In this document: in pieces, positions 36,322 through 47,544 of the stretch
Layout: each line of letters begins with the position of its first letter
Numbering within the stretch: position 1 is the first letter of the stretch
From: Amphirosellinia nigrospora
Lineage: Eukaryota; Ascomycota; Sordariomycetes; Xylariales; Xylariaceae
Direction of reading: 5' to 3'
DNA length: 64,000 bases
Assembly (NCBI GenBank): GCA_004123355.1
Contig: SCHM01000007.1
Coordinates: forward strand, 1-64,000
Translations under genes and position numbers: made by a program
Notes under the pieces: model-generated
Database searches by the model: none
What the model saw: the letters and a program-made list of their open reading frames with translations, nothing else
Told to the model about the DNA's origin: nothing

Positions 36322-38785
36322 CTACTCTATTTCTATCAGCGTCTTAAGGAATACCCCATGGTTTTCGTGAGGCGATTGGTCGGGGTCATTGTCAAAGCAG
36401 CCGTCGCAGACAGAATATCGAGGACAAGACGGGCACGTATAAGCCAGCCGGATAAGCTCGCTACAGTTACGACACCATACCGGCAACTCTTTCACCTGGT
36501 CTACAATCAATAGCTTACTTGCCAAATCGGTAGATAGACCTAATTCCCACCGCTTATCGAGGTTATGCTTTAACCGGTGACCCTTGTTGTCTACCTGGTA
36601 GCAGCACAACAAGATACGAAGGACCGGTTTAGTGTTCAGTAGACTGGTAGGTTCTTCTGGCTCTGGGGAAACAGTCTCAGGAGAGCTAGGGTGAGGAGTA
36701 ATCCCATACTGGGCAGCGAAGTCCCGGGGATGATAGACTCGATGGCTGGTTGCAATGCGACGGGCAGCGCGGCTAGCAAGATGAAAAACGATGACGCCTG
36801 GGGGGAGATTTGTACTATCGACCTCAAAGCCTAGGTCATACGTAGAGAAGGGGCCGTTCAAGACACGTTCGGGCCGGTCGATGAAGAGAGGCCGAAGGCG
36901 GGCAGTGCTGTCCTTAGATCGAGAAATACGCGCGACCTCAGGCTTTTTATAGTCGTTTGGATCACAGACCAGGCGGAACCGGAGGCGTTGCTCAACCGGG
37001 ACTGTATAGACATAGCGAGGTAGCTCCATGCAACCCTGTGTCCATTAGTATGATGGTTCTCATCGCAGGACAACGGTCCCTTACTTTAGAGAGTAATATC
37101 TGGCCATTGCAGCTTGGAACCCAATCTCCAGATTCGTCAAGATTGATCTTCTGTAGCGCGATTGCAGATGTATTGAGGCTCTGTACTGGTTCGGGGAGAC
37201 GCAGAGCGGCTATAGAAGCGCCGACGAGACGGCCGAGGGCCAGGACGAGTCGAACTCCGGTAGGAATAGATATCTAACATTGACTGGTGGTTTCTGTCGG
37301 CTAGCCCGTACCTGGGCCTTTTCCGCGTATTCACTAACAACGCGGCGAAGCCAGGGGTTAAGATAGCTGCCACCGCAGAACACAATAATAAAATCTTTGC
37401 CTAGAAGTACCATACGCCGTATCTCGGTCTTGATTACGTCGAGGCTTGGCTTAAAAGCGGTGTTGAAGGCATGCTGGAGGTGTGCTGGCATTAGGACAAC
37501 AGTTTTGCGTCGATCTAGCCCTATAAGCTCCAGCGGCATCTCACTCCCGTCCGGTTGTAAGGGCATACGGTCGGGGTCAAGAGAAAGCTTTTTCTCCTCA
37601 AAAACCTTGATGAATTGGGCGATTTCGTGTAAAGACCAACCACTTGTTAAATCCTTTCGGATTAATTCTCTGATAGCCTCATTGGCCGAGTGGCTACCGC
37701 CCACAGCCCCTGCCATGAAAGCACACATTAGTACGGGCCGAAGGGGTAGAGGGGGACTGGGGAAGAAATAAATAAAGACCAGGAACCTCACCACTTTGCC
37801 AACCGGCGCCCACGTTGGACTGGGAGTTCAAGAAAATGCCATCTCGGTCATAGTACACGCTTTGTACTTGGAAGTTCTGCAAATGACTCGAGTAAGCGCC
37901 TTTGCCGGCCGAAACAGAGGACAAAAGCGAGGTGAAACATACAAGCGTGCTGCTTCCATTGTCAGAAAAGGCGATATTGATCCCGGCTTGCTTATTAAGT
38001 TCGCCAAGGCTTGTCCACATTCTTGTCCGGTTAAAAGTCGCTGCTACATCATCCCATGGCTCACATATGTAAATGGCGATAGACTGTCCCTCGCTCATAG
38101 TCTCGAACTGCAGACGGAGTCCTTTAGCCTCCCCGTAGGCCGCCCAAAGTGGGCGTATCAAATGGATGTAGAAAGAGGTATATCGGTCGACGTCGTCATT
38201 GTTCGCCTCGTACAAGTAGCTCGGATATGTTAAAACAATCGTCCGCACGGTAACGCCGGCAGCAGACGCCCTATCGAGAGCCTGGTCTCTAAGAAAGGAG
38301 AAGTGGCAGCGTAGCGCCTCGTCTTCCATCTCAGTCGTGATCTGCCCATCGCGGCAGGCCTGCAGTAAATCCATCCCCCCAGGCAAGCGTTGCAGCGTGC
38401 CATTGTTGGCTAGACCTATGCGATGTGCAAATATGGTCTTCAAAGGAAAAGTCTGCGCCTGTGCGAAAGCAGCTCGACCGGGCACGAGCCGGCGATTCGG
38501 TATATCTAAGCCCGCGAATGAGCAGAATTCACCTAAGAAGGTGCTTGCGTACGGCGTCCGGATTCTTTCTGGGTGGTCAAGCGGTACGTTAGCTGCAACG
38601 CGTAGGACTTTGGTCGTATCGCCGTTTCGATAGGCCAGTGTGATCTTGGAAGAGACAGAGCCGAAATCCTGGCCGAGGGCTCTAAAATTGTCATTGTTAG
38701 ATTAGTAGGTACTTGTATATGCGTATACTGCAGTATAGGGCTGAGATGACACATACGCTAAGATCTGATCACTACATGCAGACAT
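36322..38785 (-). CDS. Hsp70-like (actin-fold) ATPase with C-terminal ZZ-like finger
   Basis: The exon model is strong: exon 1 38785-38757, intron 38756-38682 (GTATGT, CTAAC, TTTTAG), exon 2 38681-37792, intron 37791-37710, exon 3 37709-37085, intron 37084-37036 (GTAAGG..ACACAG) and exon 4 37035-36322. The ATPase signatures are GQDFGSVSSKITLAYR (phosphate loop 1), TIVLTYPSYLY, GGSHSANEAIREL and FIIVFCGGSYLNPWL. The C-terminus has CRNCSELIRLAYTCPSC and YSVCDGCFDN with a following HENHG, a ZZ-like zinc site. One problem remains: near 37225 the frame must shift by one base between SSWPSAVS and GASIAALRLPEPVQ. This is either a sequence error or a recent inactivating deletion. The family is common in fungi and its substrates are unknown. 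Confidence 0.75.
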
Positions 38786-39124
38786 TGTGCGGCTAGTAGG
38801 GTCGTTTGCATGATTCCATCTACCTGGGCAGCACCATACCCTTACCAAGTTGAGATTAGATTATATTAAGCATAACTAGCTAGGTTGATCCACATAGGTT
38901 ATCCCGCAGACGTAGATCCTCCCCGCCTTATACTACCCGATTTGTAACATTAAACGAGATGCAAGAGTTATGGGTACCTAGGTATTAGGTAGTATAATCT
39001 GGTACGGTGGTCCGGGCGGTTGCTATGTTTGCCCTGGTTATATTTACAGAGAAGGAACCATGCGTACATGACTCCATCTCACCAACGTCCTCACTTCACG
39101 CTCTGGTCAAGGTTAACATACAAC
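38786..39124. other. Divergent promoter region
   Basis: Between the Hsp70-like gene and the plus-strand gene at 39.1 kb. It contains a GGGTACCTAGGTATTAGGTA motif near 38970; no gene seen. Confidence 0.4.
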
Positions 39125-40460
39125 AGTATGGCCTCTCTCCGGCCCTCCAAATCAAGCCTTCGATGCGGATGCCGAATTCCCACCCTTGCTTGCACGTCCA
39201 CACAGTATTTCCACCGGCGATTTGGCGCTCGCTCTGCGGCAAGAATTAGATGAGATTACTACGAAACGGTTCCAATTGAACCGTGACCTCACTTTGAATC
39301 TAACTCACAAGTGGGAGACTTATCGCGGCGAGCTTCGAAAGTGGTATCAGCGAATTGATGCGGTGAAAAGAGAGCTAGAGGAACAAGGTACTGCTGCAGG
39401 CATGGAAGATGCGAAGTGGCTGTCCAGCTTCTGTGCCGTAGACCCGAAGCTGTACGATCCCCCACTTCAAGGCCAGTGTGTCCACCGGGGCCGGCCAAGT
39501 CCAAGTGTATTTTATTGGGAAAGAGCAGGAGAGTGTTGCCAGAGATCGCTCTCAAAGCCTCCCGGCGAGATGCCCCTACCCGTGATGTCCCATCCGAGAT
39601 GCCTGGTCCTCCTGCACATCTCTCACTAGCTAAGGTTGAGCCCCTGTGTATGCCTCAACCGCAGCGACCCCTCTCCGTCGCAACCTCGATCGAGATGGTC
39701 ATCCCTGTCTCGTCTCTTCAGTCCTCCATCTCCTTCGCCGAAGCCGCAAGAAAGAAGCTCTGGGTCTCCTGGTCTCGGTCGGGAGCTGTGTTCTGTATTG
39801 AATGTCCCTGCCAGAATATTATCACCCCTAAGGCTTACCCAGGAGATTTTCAGCTGGACTACGAATTGGTGCCCCGGCATTTCCACACCGACCCATTTCA
39901 GAACGATCACGCGATCCGTCACTTCACAGAGAAGCACAGGGGAGATTATCTAGGAAGCATGCAAGAGATAGTGCAGAGATACGGGAAACGAGGTCGGTTC
40001 GACTCCCTGTAGGTTGACGAGAAGACGCTAATGCCTTCCAGTCACAAGTAGCCCCGATCTGAGCACCTGGACGATCGCCGCGATCAACCAAGCTGCCCAA
40101 TCATGGTACGACGAGGCATGGCAGACATGGAAGTCCTCTCAGTACCTGGCTCAGATGGAACTGATACGCAGCCAAGACCTCCAGGTCAGGCGTGTCCTGG
40201 GCGTTGAGAGAACTGTTGACGAAAGCCTGGCCATGGCCGCTCATGCATGCCTTTTCCAGTGGCCAGAGCCGGACATCAATTCGCCACAAGAATCACCTAG
40301 TCCTATATGGGCAGTGTTTTGCACGTATCCCGACTGTTCTTTGTTGTTTCCAAGAGCACCCCTCCAACACAAGCATGCCATCGATCATTTCGCAGCCCAT
40401 GGCATGTCCTTTTACAAAGATTATGAGGTTCTTATGCAGTTCGGCTTTAAAGGTAACTGA
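39125..40460 (+). CDS. Unrecognised protein with two C/H-type finger-like motifs
   Basis: The open segments are collinear but not in one frame. At 39150-39470 they encode ALRQELDEITTKRFQLNRDL and a charged helical region. At 39560-40012 they encode CIECPCQNII followed by PFQNDHAIRHFTEKHRGDYL. At 40095-40460 they encode FCTYPDCSLL followed by HKHAIDHFAAHG. The last two share a C..C..(K/N)HAI.HF..H(R/G) pattern, so they look like duplicated zinc-binding units. A GTxxG..AG intron between 40012 and 40050 is plausible. The start at 39125 is the first ATG but its frame is short, so the true start is uncertain. Possibly a DNA-binding protein. Confidence 0.45.
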
Positions 40461-41811
40461 CATAGTTTACGCCAATACGATACGATAAGTGCTAATTAGT
40501 TATAGTTACCAGCTGCAGCACGTATCAACCGCGTCCTCGGCAGGATAAATGGGCAAAGTTATCGACCAAGAACCCACACCGCCGATGCACAGTCGCAAAT
40601 CTCGACGTTTCAGGGCACTCTCGAGCGGAACTAGAGCTGGCCTCCGCATCACAGGGATCTCAACGGCAAAACACAGGAGAAGGGGCAACGCCGATTGCTC
40701 GTCTACGAAAATGCTCCACCAATCGACTCCGCCAACGTTGCAAAAGCCTCAACATTAGTACAAAAAACTTATCGCGGTCCGACATGATTTCCAAGCTCTT
40801 AGAGAACCTGGGCACTATCGACGAAAGCCTCGAGGGCTAGAGATAGGTGGATTGAGCTGCTGGTAGAGGCGTAAGCGCTGTAGAAGAGATAGCTGAATGC
40901 TTGCTAGATGAAAACATGTTGGACTAGGTACACATGAGTAAACATACATGAGCCACTCATGCAAGCAGCCAGTTCCATTCCAACGATCAAGCAGAGATCG
41001 CCACGACCTGCTTCGGAGGGTTACATGTGAGTCATAGTTGTCGAACACTGGATGTGAGACTAGCTGTCTTACCAATCACTCGCCTTAGACTAAAGGCGCT
41101 TTTAGCGTTGACTTAAGCTGCGGGCCGTCTTTTGATCCCTGTACTGTTTGCAATGGATTGACTCAAGATGTTGCGGATCTTCCCGTTAGCTTGCCTTTGA
41201 ACCAAATGCCATTCCCATGCCTGCTGACGCCAAAACACTAGATCGTAGGGCTAAAAATGCTACATGACAAGAAAACTGATAGATGAGACAGTTTCGCGGG
41301 CCGTGCCGAGTGAGAATGTACCGTCGCGGAATTCGCTATGTTTCACTGACTGGAGGGTACGTTCTTTGAGGCCGAGTGCTGCAATAGACACGGTGCGTTG
41401 GTGTCCCAGTCGCCGGTACCCGTTGCTGCTGCATATTTCCAACAGACCCTGGGAAGAGCGGGTGACAGGGACTGACTTGCGAGATATGGCGAGATGGGCA
41501 ATGTGGTATGCAAGGGTGAGATCATAGTTGAATTCAGCTGGTTCATTAATACACAAACGACAGCGGAGCCACCCAGTCGCATTACTGCCGCCCCCTGAGA
41601 GGTCTATTCTTATTACTCGAGTACTCGGGTCACTTCGAATATGGCCCTTTTGTTCTTCGGCACAAGTTATCCTTTGCTATTCGTGCTAGCTCGTTGAGAT
41701 CATACATCGGCATCATCAGCAACACCAACGACAGAACCAGCACCAGCATCAGCACTGGGACGCAAGATAAAGAGCCAGTAATAAAAGACGATTACTCCAT
41801 CTTGAAGGAAA
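40461..41811. other. Intergenic upstream of the second recombinase relic
   Basis: An open tail at 40550-40850 may belong to the preceding gene (NGKTQEKGQRR). The remainder shows no credible gene; antisense frames at 41.26-41.58 kb overlap on both strands. If the downstream DUF3435 gene were a Starship captain, an element boundary would be expected in this stretch. I found no clear repeat. Confidence 0.4.
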
Positions 41812-44631
41812 ATGTCACCATCTCGTCGCCGGAGGTTTCAATTGCAGAACTCCCGAAAAAGGAAATCTCGAGACCGGGAAAGTCCTCTGGTATCGCCTCC
41901 GCACACTCCACACCTATCCTCACGAAGGTTCCCACCTCGCGCATTAGCACCAAAGCAATATAAGGAGGATGGGGCTTCATCTCAGAGCGATTGTGACTCG
42001 GAATATATTGCCCTGAAGAAGCGGAGGACGAAGGTCAAGCGGACAGCGAGTACGAAGAGTTCAAGGATGACGACAATGACAGCTATAAAGAACTATCGGA
42101 TTTGGACAAGGTGTATGACCACGTCAAGGCTTCCAGTGTTGCCCTACAGCTTGTAAATACAGGGTTCAGAGAGGAGTCCTACATCGATTTGGAAGACGAC
42201 GTCGAGGAAGATTATCTAGACCTTCAGGCTCCTCACCCTGACGATACCTCAGATGTCGACAAGGCTTCGAATGCAGAGCAGCTACCCGACGAGAGTGATT
42301 TAGAAGATGGCGAACCAGCTTTGTATGATGGAAACACCCGTTCTGCCAATGAGTGGCGGCGACAGTTGGTGAACCTGAATACGGAACAGTTCATGCGCAA
42401 AGTGTACTCAGTTGGAACAGAAAGATTGATCTCCAGTACGGAAAAGGAATGGGAACTGTACGTACGGCCTTTCCTATTATGATATCTAACGCTAAGAACG
42501 TCAGATTCTGTACGAAAATCCTGCGCAAAAGTGACCCGAGCTCTTTTATCGGGGTGTCACATTTGAAGTCATCTACTGCTTCCTCGAATGGAAGCTCTGC
42601 CAGAAAAGAAGCATCACAGGGAGGTCGAGGAGCGGAATCAGAAAGCGAAGCTCGCTTATAACATTCTGGTGTGCGTTTCGCCTCGCCTTTGAACGGGCCA
42701 CGGTGAAGAAGATCGACAAGTTTGTTGACCATCGTATGGTAGCTAATGTAGGTGAAGGCCCTGTGGTTATATCTGCTATCTACCCTACTTCCTATTGCTG
42801 CTGTATCCTATTGTTAGTCCTTGTGCTATACTAAGACAACAGGCAATTGCACACCTGTGCAAGGTTCATAACTTGTCAACCGAGCCGAGAGAAAATCGCC
42901 CGATGACCTTGGAGGATCTGAAACTACAGCTTGACACTACTTTGCGTACTACTGAGAAAACCTTCAAGGTAGGAGAGCAGCGGATTCTCGCAGCCCTGTT
43001 CCTCCTTTTATTGGCGCCAGCTGTGCTCGGCCAGCATCAATCCTTCAACTACGGTTTGGAGATATTGAGGTTGTATTACGAAGAGACCCAAGCGATCCTA
43101 TTAACGGGCCGAAAAGGCTATTGATTAGGTTTACTTTACGATTTACAAAGACATACCTAGGTTCGAAGGCCCTAAAGACATTCTATCTCCCAGAGATGAT
43201 CTACGAGCCAAGCTTCCTTCTGAACCCTCACGTCTTCCTTCTCGCTATTCTTATTCAGAATAAGGCGTTCCGACCAGAGGGACTTAATAGCGATCCCGGT
43301 ATCTTGGAACAAGCGACTATTCACGATGGCGAGCCAGAAATCTGCCTCCCACTAAAGAAGAGCTTGACGCACGTGCCTGTGTTCCGAACGGTCGAAAGGC
43401 ACGCAATCTATGGCTGGGCTATGACAAGAAACCCTATGAATTTAAGTACCATGGCTGGTTGGGTTAGACGGATTGGGGAGCTATGTGGGTTCGAGAGAAG
43501 CACGATCTGCTATAGTCTTCGTTACATGGCAGGTAATAATTTAGATCAGAGTGGTAAGTGTAATCCCCTCGTGGCACCATCCCAACAAGGCAGCCGGACT
43601 TGCCTAACCCCATTTTCACTTTAAATCCAGAACTGAGATCGCACTAATGTTTCTGTTATGCCAGTGAACGTAAGCGACGCGCTCAGGAACCTCATCCTTG
43701 ACCACGCCCCCAATTCGGATACGTTCCAGAAACACTACCTAAGCCGAAATGTGTGCGTGGACCTCTGGGCTGTACACATGGACTGTACGCCCTAACAAGC
43801 TCTCCTTCGGGAAGCGGTCAGTCATGGATCTTCTAGAAGTAGTCGTCGGCTGGTTACCCTCACTGCTGAACAGTACCAATCGATTAACCAGATCCCCGGG
43901 ATTGTAAGACTGGCAAACAAATTGCGTAAAATCCCCCAGCGAACACCGGAATATACCAAGGCCCGCCTTGCATTGAACGCAGCGAAGGGCAAGGCGACTA
44001 AAGACCTGCTTACTACTATCCGACAAGAATGGACTGAGAAGCAGGCGATAGAAGATATTGAGCGCCAGATCCGGGGCGAAAAGCTCGGTCATATCGAAAA
44101 CAACCGTCTTGCGCGTCCCGTAAGTCCCCAGCAAGGACGACTAGTGGAGGCAATAACAGCTTCACTTATCTGTGACCTCCCAACGCAGCGGGCGCGACGT
44201 ACCGAGGTCATTCGAGCTATTGTATCGTACTGCGAGGTTGAAGAAGCTGGCAAAACCGGTATTGTCGCGTCAGCGCCGGTACCTCTGCCACCGGTTGAGA
44301 TACAAGAGCCAAATCCAATAGAAAGCTTGAGACAGTCAGTTATCGTCAAATCCGAAAACGAAAGACTGCTAAGGTGCTTTGTTTGCGTTGGGAAAGCCCT
44401 AATCACCCTTTCACTAGATGACCCCAAGATGAATGGCTATTGCCGGAGCTTTATAGTGCTACCGATCTAACCCGACACTTTAGAAGAACGCACCTATCAA
44501 AGATCGAAGAAAACGATAAGACCGAGTGCCCTATTTGCCACGGCTTTGTTTTGGTGAGCAAGAAGCATCTTCAGCGTCATGCACAGGACGTCCATGGTAT
44601 ATGGACTCAAACCAGCCGTGGCTGGAAATAG
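41812..44631 (+). pseudogene. DUF3435 (FluG-type) tyrosine recombinase, near full length, broken
   Basis: From the likely start MSPSRRRRFQLQNSRKRKSR the motif order is that of long family members: an acidic region (EYEEFKDDDNDSY), ITFWCAFRLAFERATVKKID near 42680, an intron to MTLEDLKLQLDTTLRTTEKT, QRILAALFLLLLAPAVLGQH, RFTLRFTKTYLGSKALKTFY near 43125, RRIGELCGFE with CYSLRYMAGNNLD (catalytic Arg region), a short intron, and VSDALRNLILDHAPNSDTFQ with KHYL (catalytic His and Tyr region) near 43680. The C-terminus has RQEWTEKQAIEDIERQIRG, LRCFVCVGKAL, and C2H2 fingers ending CPICHGFVLVSKKHLQRHAQ. Breaks: a TGA near 42525, a TAA near 43793, and frame changes near 42010 and 44430. It reads rightwards, as a captain would into its element. 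Confidence 0.82.
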
Positions 44632-44701
44632 GGGGTGGCTGTGACAGGCGCGGAACGGCGAGGGGGTGGCTGGTGGTGGCTGTAACAGGCGCAGAACGGC
44701 G
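44630..44701. repeat. Imperfect tandem duplication after the recombinase
   Basis: AGGGGGTGGCTGTGACAGGC plus CGGAACGGCG is repeated with a ten-base insertion (TGGTGGTGGC-like). It starts at the recombinase stop codon. Confidence 0.75.
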
Positions 44702-45333
44702 AGGGGACACTCATTTTACGTTACGTTATCGCGGATTCATTTTCATCTATTCACTGATTTAAGACATGATGTGTTGCTTTTGATTGTTAGGTACTAAAAG
44801 CGCAAAATATCACGTTAGACAATTATATTAAGTCATCGTAGATTAATTAATTCATTCTTATAACCCACCCTCTTTCCCCCTTTACTAGGGGGTAATATAA
44901 TACATACTTAGCTTGTATGAGTGAACAGGAGTTATTCTGTTCCTGGGAGAGTATGAGGGAATAGAAATAAGGGGGCAAGGATCTCTAGTATCAGCATAGC
45001 AGGGGTACTATCGCTTTTCTTCCTTCATCTATATAAGCAGGGCCAGATGGCCTAGGTCGTAGTTCGCTGCGGTATATTGTTTATATTGTACTACGAAGTT
45101 CTATCTGTGTTGTTAAACGTACAAGCGCATACTCATAGCAAAAAAAACGATTAGTGCTGCTCTAATCTTTGTTTCCTCCACTGCTGCGAGACTGCACCAG
45201 TACTTCGACCTAGCTTCATCCCGATTTGCTCGTCAGGCCATCCTTTCTCTTTCAGTTTTGTCAGCTGTCGTTTGTCCCGAACCTCCCAGCGACGGGAAGA
45301 AACTACTCCTCTTTTCACGGAGCTGCGACTAGG
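44702..45333. other. Intergenic, AT-rich
   Basis: No gene seen between the recombinase relic and the 3' end of the minus-strand zinc-finger gene. Confidence 0.45.
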
Positions 45334-46732
45334 TTAGGAATTAGAGCCGGGTTCAGAATCGAACTCGGGCGAAAAGAAGTCAAGGATATCTCGGCGCTGT
45401 TCGGGTTTCTTAGCCCTATAGCGTTTGGATTTGCTCTCGCTCTCATACTCTTCGTGGACGTGGTCAGTGCCTTGGTGCAGCATGCTAGGCTCAATACCTA
45501 ACATCTCTTCCATTATCCCAAGCATTTTTCTCGTATGCTGTATAAACTCGATAGTTCGTCTTCTTGAAAAAAGAACCGAGTCAGGCCGCCGAGTTAATGC
45601 ATTGCCCTTTGCAGCAACACTCGGAGAGCCGTCAAGCCAAAGAGTAGTAACGCGGGGTAAAGGAGCTTTGCGCTTGTTATAATTACTGGATGCGTCATCA
45701 ACATCAACCCAATCATCATCACTATTCTGCACGCTCCCTGCGAGGTGGAACAAGGCCCGTGATTTTTATCCTTATTGCTCCCTTTGGCGACACTTTTATA
45801 GGCATCCTGGTCATCATTGCCGCCGCCATCCCTATCGCCATCCCTCTCATAGTCGCCATGATAACCGATCAGGTAAGGTCGATCAGGCGCCTTATTAAAA
45901 AAGCAAGAGATTTCTTGAACTGGATGCTGACTAAAGTAAAACTCAAAACAGTCAACGCACAGGTTGATTGCACACAAGCTGCACTCATACCGTACATCGA
46001 AACGCTCTTCGCAGAATTTGCAACGATAGATAACATAAGGGGGAGGATCGGCACATATGAACTCTGTTCGGACAGAACTGCGGCTTCTGTTTCTGGTTCT
46101 CGAGGTCCCATTACGGTCAATAATTTGGGATACTTTACCGAGAGTAGAAGCCCCTGCTTGGTATTCTTCATATAGTAAGTGCCTAAACGTATAATTCGGG
46201 TGAAGAAAAAACGCGCTGTGTACACACTCCCTACAGATTATAACGGCGCAGTCATTGCATTAGGAGAACATGTTTCCCAGGGCTTGGTCACAAAAGTAAC
46301 ACTAATTAGGGTCACAGTCATCTCCGGCCGCGCTATCCTCATCTCTATTTATAGTGATGGTATCGATGTCAATAATGTCGTCTAATCCTTCGGTGGCATT
46401 ATCTGAGTCTTGAGGCGCGTTGATGTCGTCCAATCCTTCGGTAGTATTATCTGAGTCTTGAAGCGCGTCGTCAATGCGTCTTGGCCTAGCTACCGTAAGA
46501 TTGCCGGTCTCTCTGCCCTCTCGCCGCACCTTCCCGTTATCTCTTTTGTTACGTCGCTCAACGGCTCGCTGTCGTGTTCGATAGAATCGACGATTAAAAG
46601 CGGTCCCTTCGATACTCTCGCTACGGGTTCGTGGGACACCCTCGATCGGAGGCGCGTTGTGGGAGGCATATCGGGCTGGCTTTGAATGGCAGGACGCTTG
46701 GCAGGCTTGAGGCGATGCGACGACTTCTTCAT
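45334..46732 (-). pseudogene. Cysteine-rich double zinc-finger protein, broken
   Basis: The start MKKSSHRLKPAKRPAIQSQP (46732) is followed by a basic region (RNKRDNGKVRREGRETG) in a shifted frame and an acidic repeat DSDN.TEGLDDI. Two cysteine-rich fingers follow in one frame: CYFCDQALGNMF (stop) CNDCAVIICREC with HSAFFLHPN (46300-46180), and YRCKFCEERFDVRYECSLC with VDCFEFYFSQH (46040-45920). These resemble ZZ or B-box-like metal sites. The first finger contains TAG and TAA codons at positions where Gln would fit. The C-terminus (45753-45334) is intact, with RRRTIEFIQHTRKMLGIMEE and basic residues. Probably nuclear; role unknown. Confidence 0.5.
46384..46470. repeat. 48-bp tandem repeat within the zinc-finger gene
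   Basis: Two adjacent copies of AATCCTTCGGT..TATCTGAGTCTTGA encode the acidic DSDN.TEGLDDI repeat on the minus strand. Confidence 0.75.
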
Positions 46733-46849
46733 CCTTCGAGTGCTAGAGGATTCAATTGTCGAATATGTGCAAGTACGTAATACCCTCTCTTTTCGGAGGT
46801 ACAACTGTCTCCGCAGAGACGACGGATCTAAATTGCGGAACATTGCAAG

Positions 46850-47540
46850 CCTTTAACCTGTTCGGTAGCGTTAAATATCGATAGCATGTAGTAAGATAAC
46901 CAAGAATAAAGGGAAGAACGCACAGCTTCATAGCATAACGGCACACAAGGACAGAGGTCAAACAAACGGGACTCGTCCCGACCCGACCGGCATTAGAACA
47001 AAGTGGACACCGTCGAGTAGCAAGTAGAACTAAAACAATGTGTACATGGAAGGTCGATAGCAAGTAGAACTAAAACAATGTATACATAGAAGGTCGACAA
47101 GATACCAAAGGTAGTACATCGTGAGGCTTCAGTAGCACTAAGACATGTCTTCAAAGTAGGAAATGGAAAACGACTAAGGAATAGCCATATACAGGAAAGT
47201 CGTCAAAAAGAATATAATAATAATAATAATAATAACCTGTCGACCCTTTCTCCCCTCCTACTCATTATTTCCCTGAGCAAATACTACAAAAAAACCGAAC
47301 TTCCAGAACTTCGATAATCAACCTTCTGTCTACAATAACGATAACGACTCCTCGTAAAACAGCAGGATAGGTCGCACACAGCACACCCGAAATCGACCGT
47401 CTCACTCCTAACCGAACGGTAGACGAAGGCAGGACTGGCAGTGAACCACCAGATTCTGATACAGCACAGACTGTAGCCTCTTTTTACGCCTTCCAGTGGT
47501 CCTTACAGAGCTTATCAACGTCTCCAGTGAGCTCGTGAAC
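46850..47540. other. Intergenic with ATA microsatellite
   Basis: No gene seen. It contains a (ATA)n run at about 47213-47235 and a 30-base direct repeat based on AGCAAGTAGAACTAAAACAA near 47020 and 47058. Confidence 0.45.
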
Positions 47541-47544
47541 ACGG

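Noticed and set aside
6457-44631. A single complete Starship with defined ends
   Set aside because: The two DUF3435 genes point in opposite directions, both are broken and no matching terminal repeats or target duplications were found.
30560-47260. Shared AACCTGTCGACC sequence next to both microsatellites (30.57 and 47.24 kb)
   Set aside because: Only about 12 bases match and flanks differ; too short to claim a common element.
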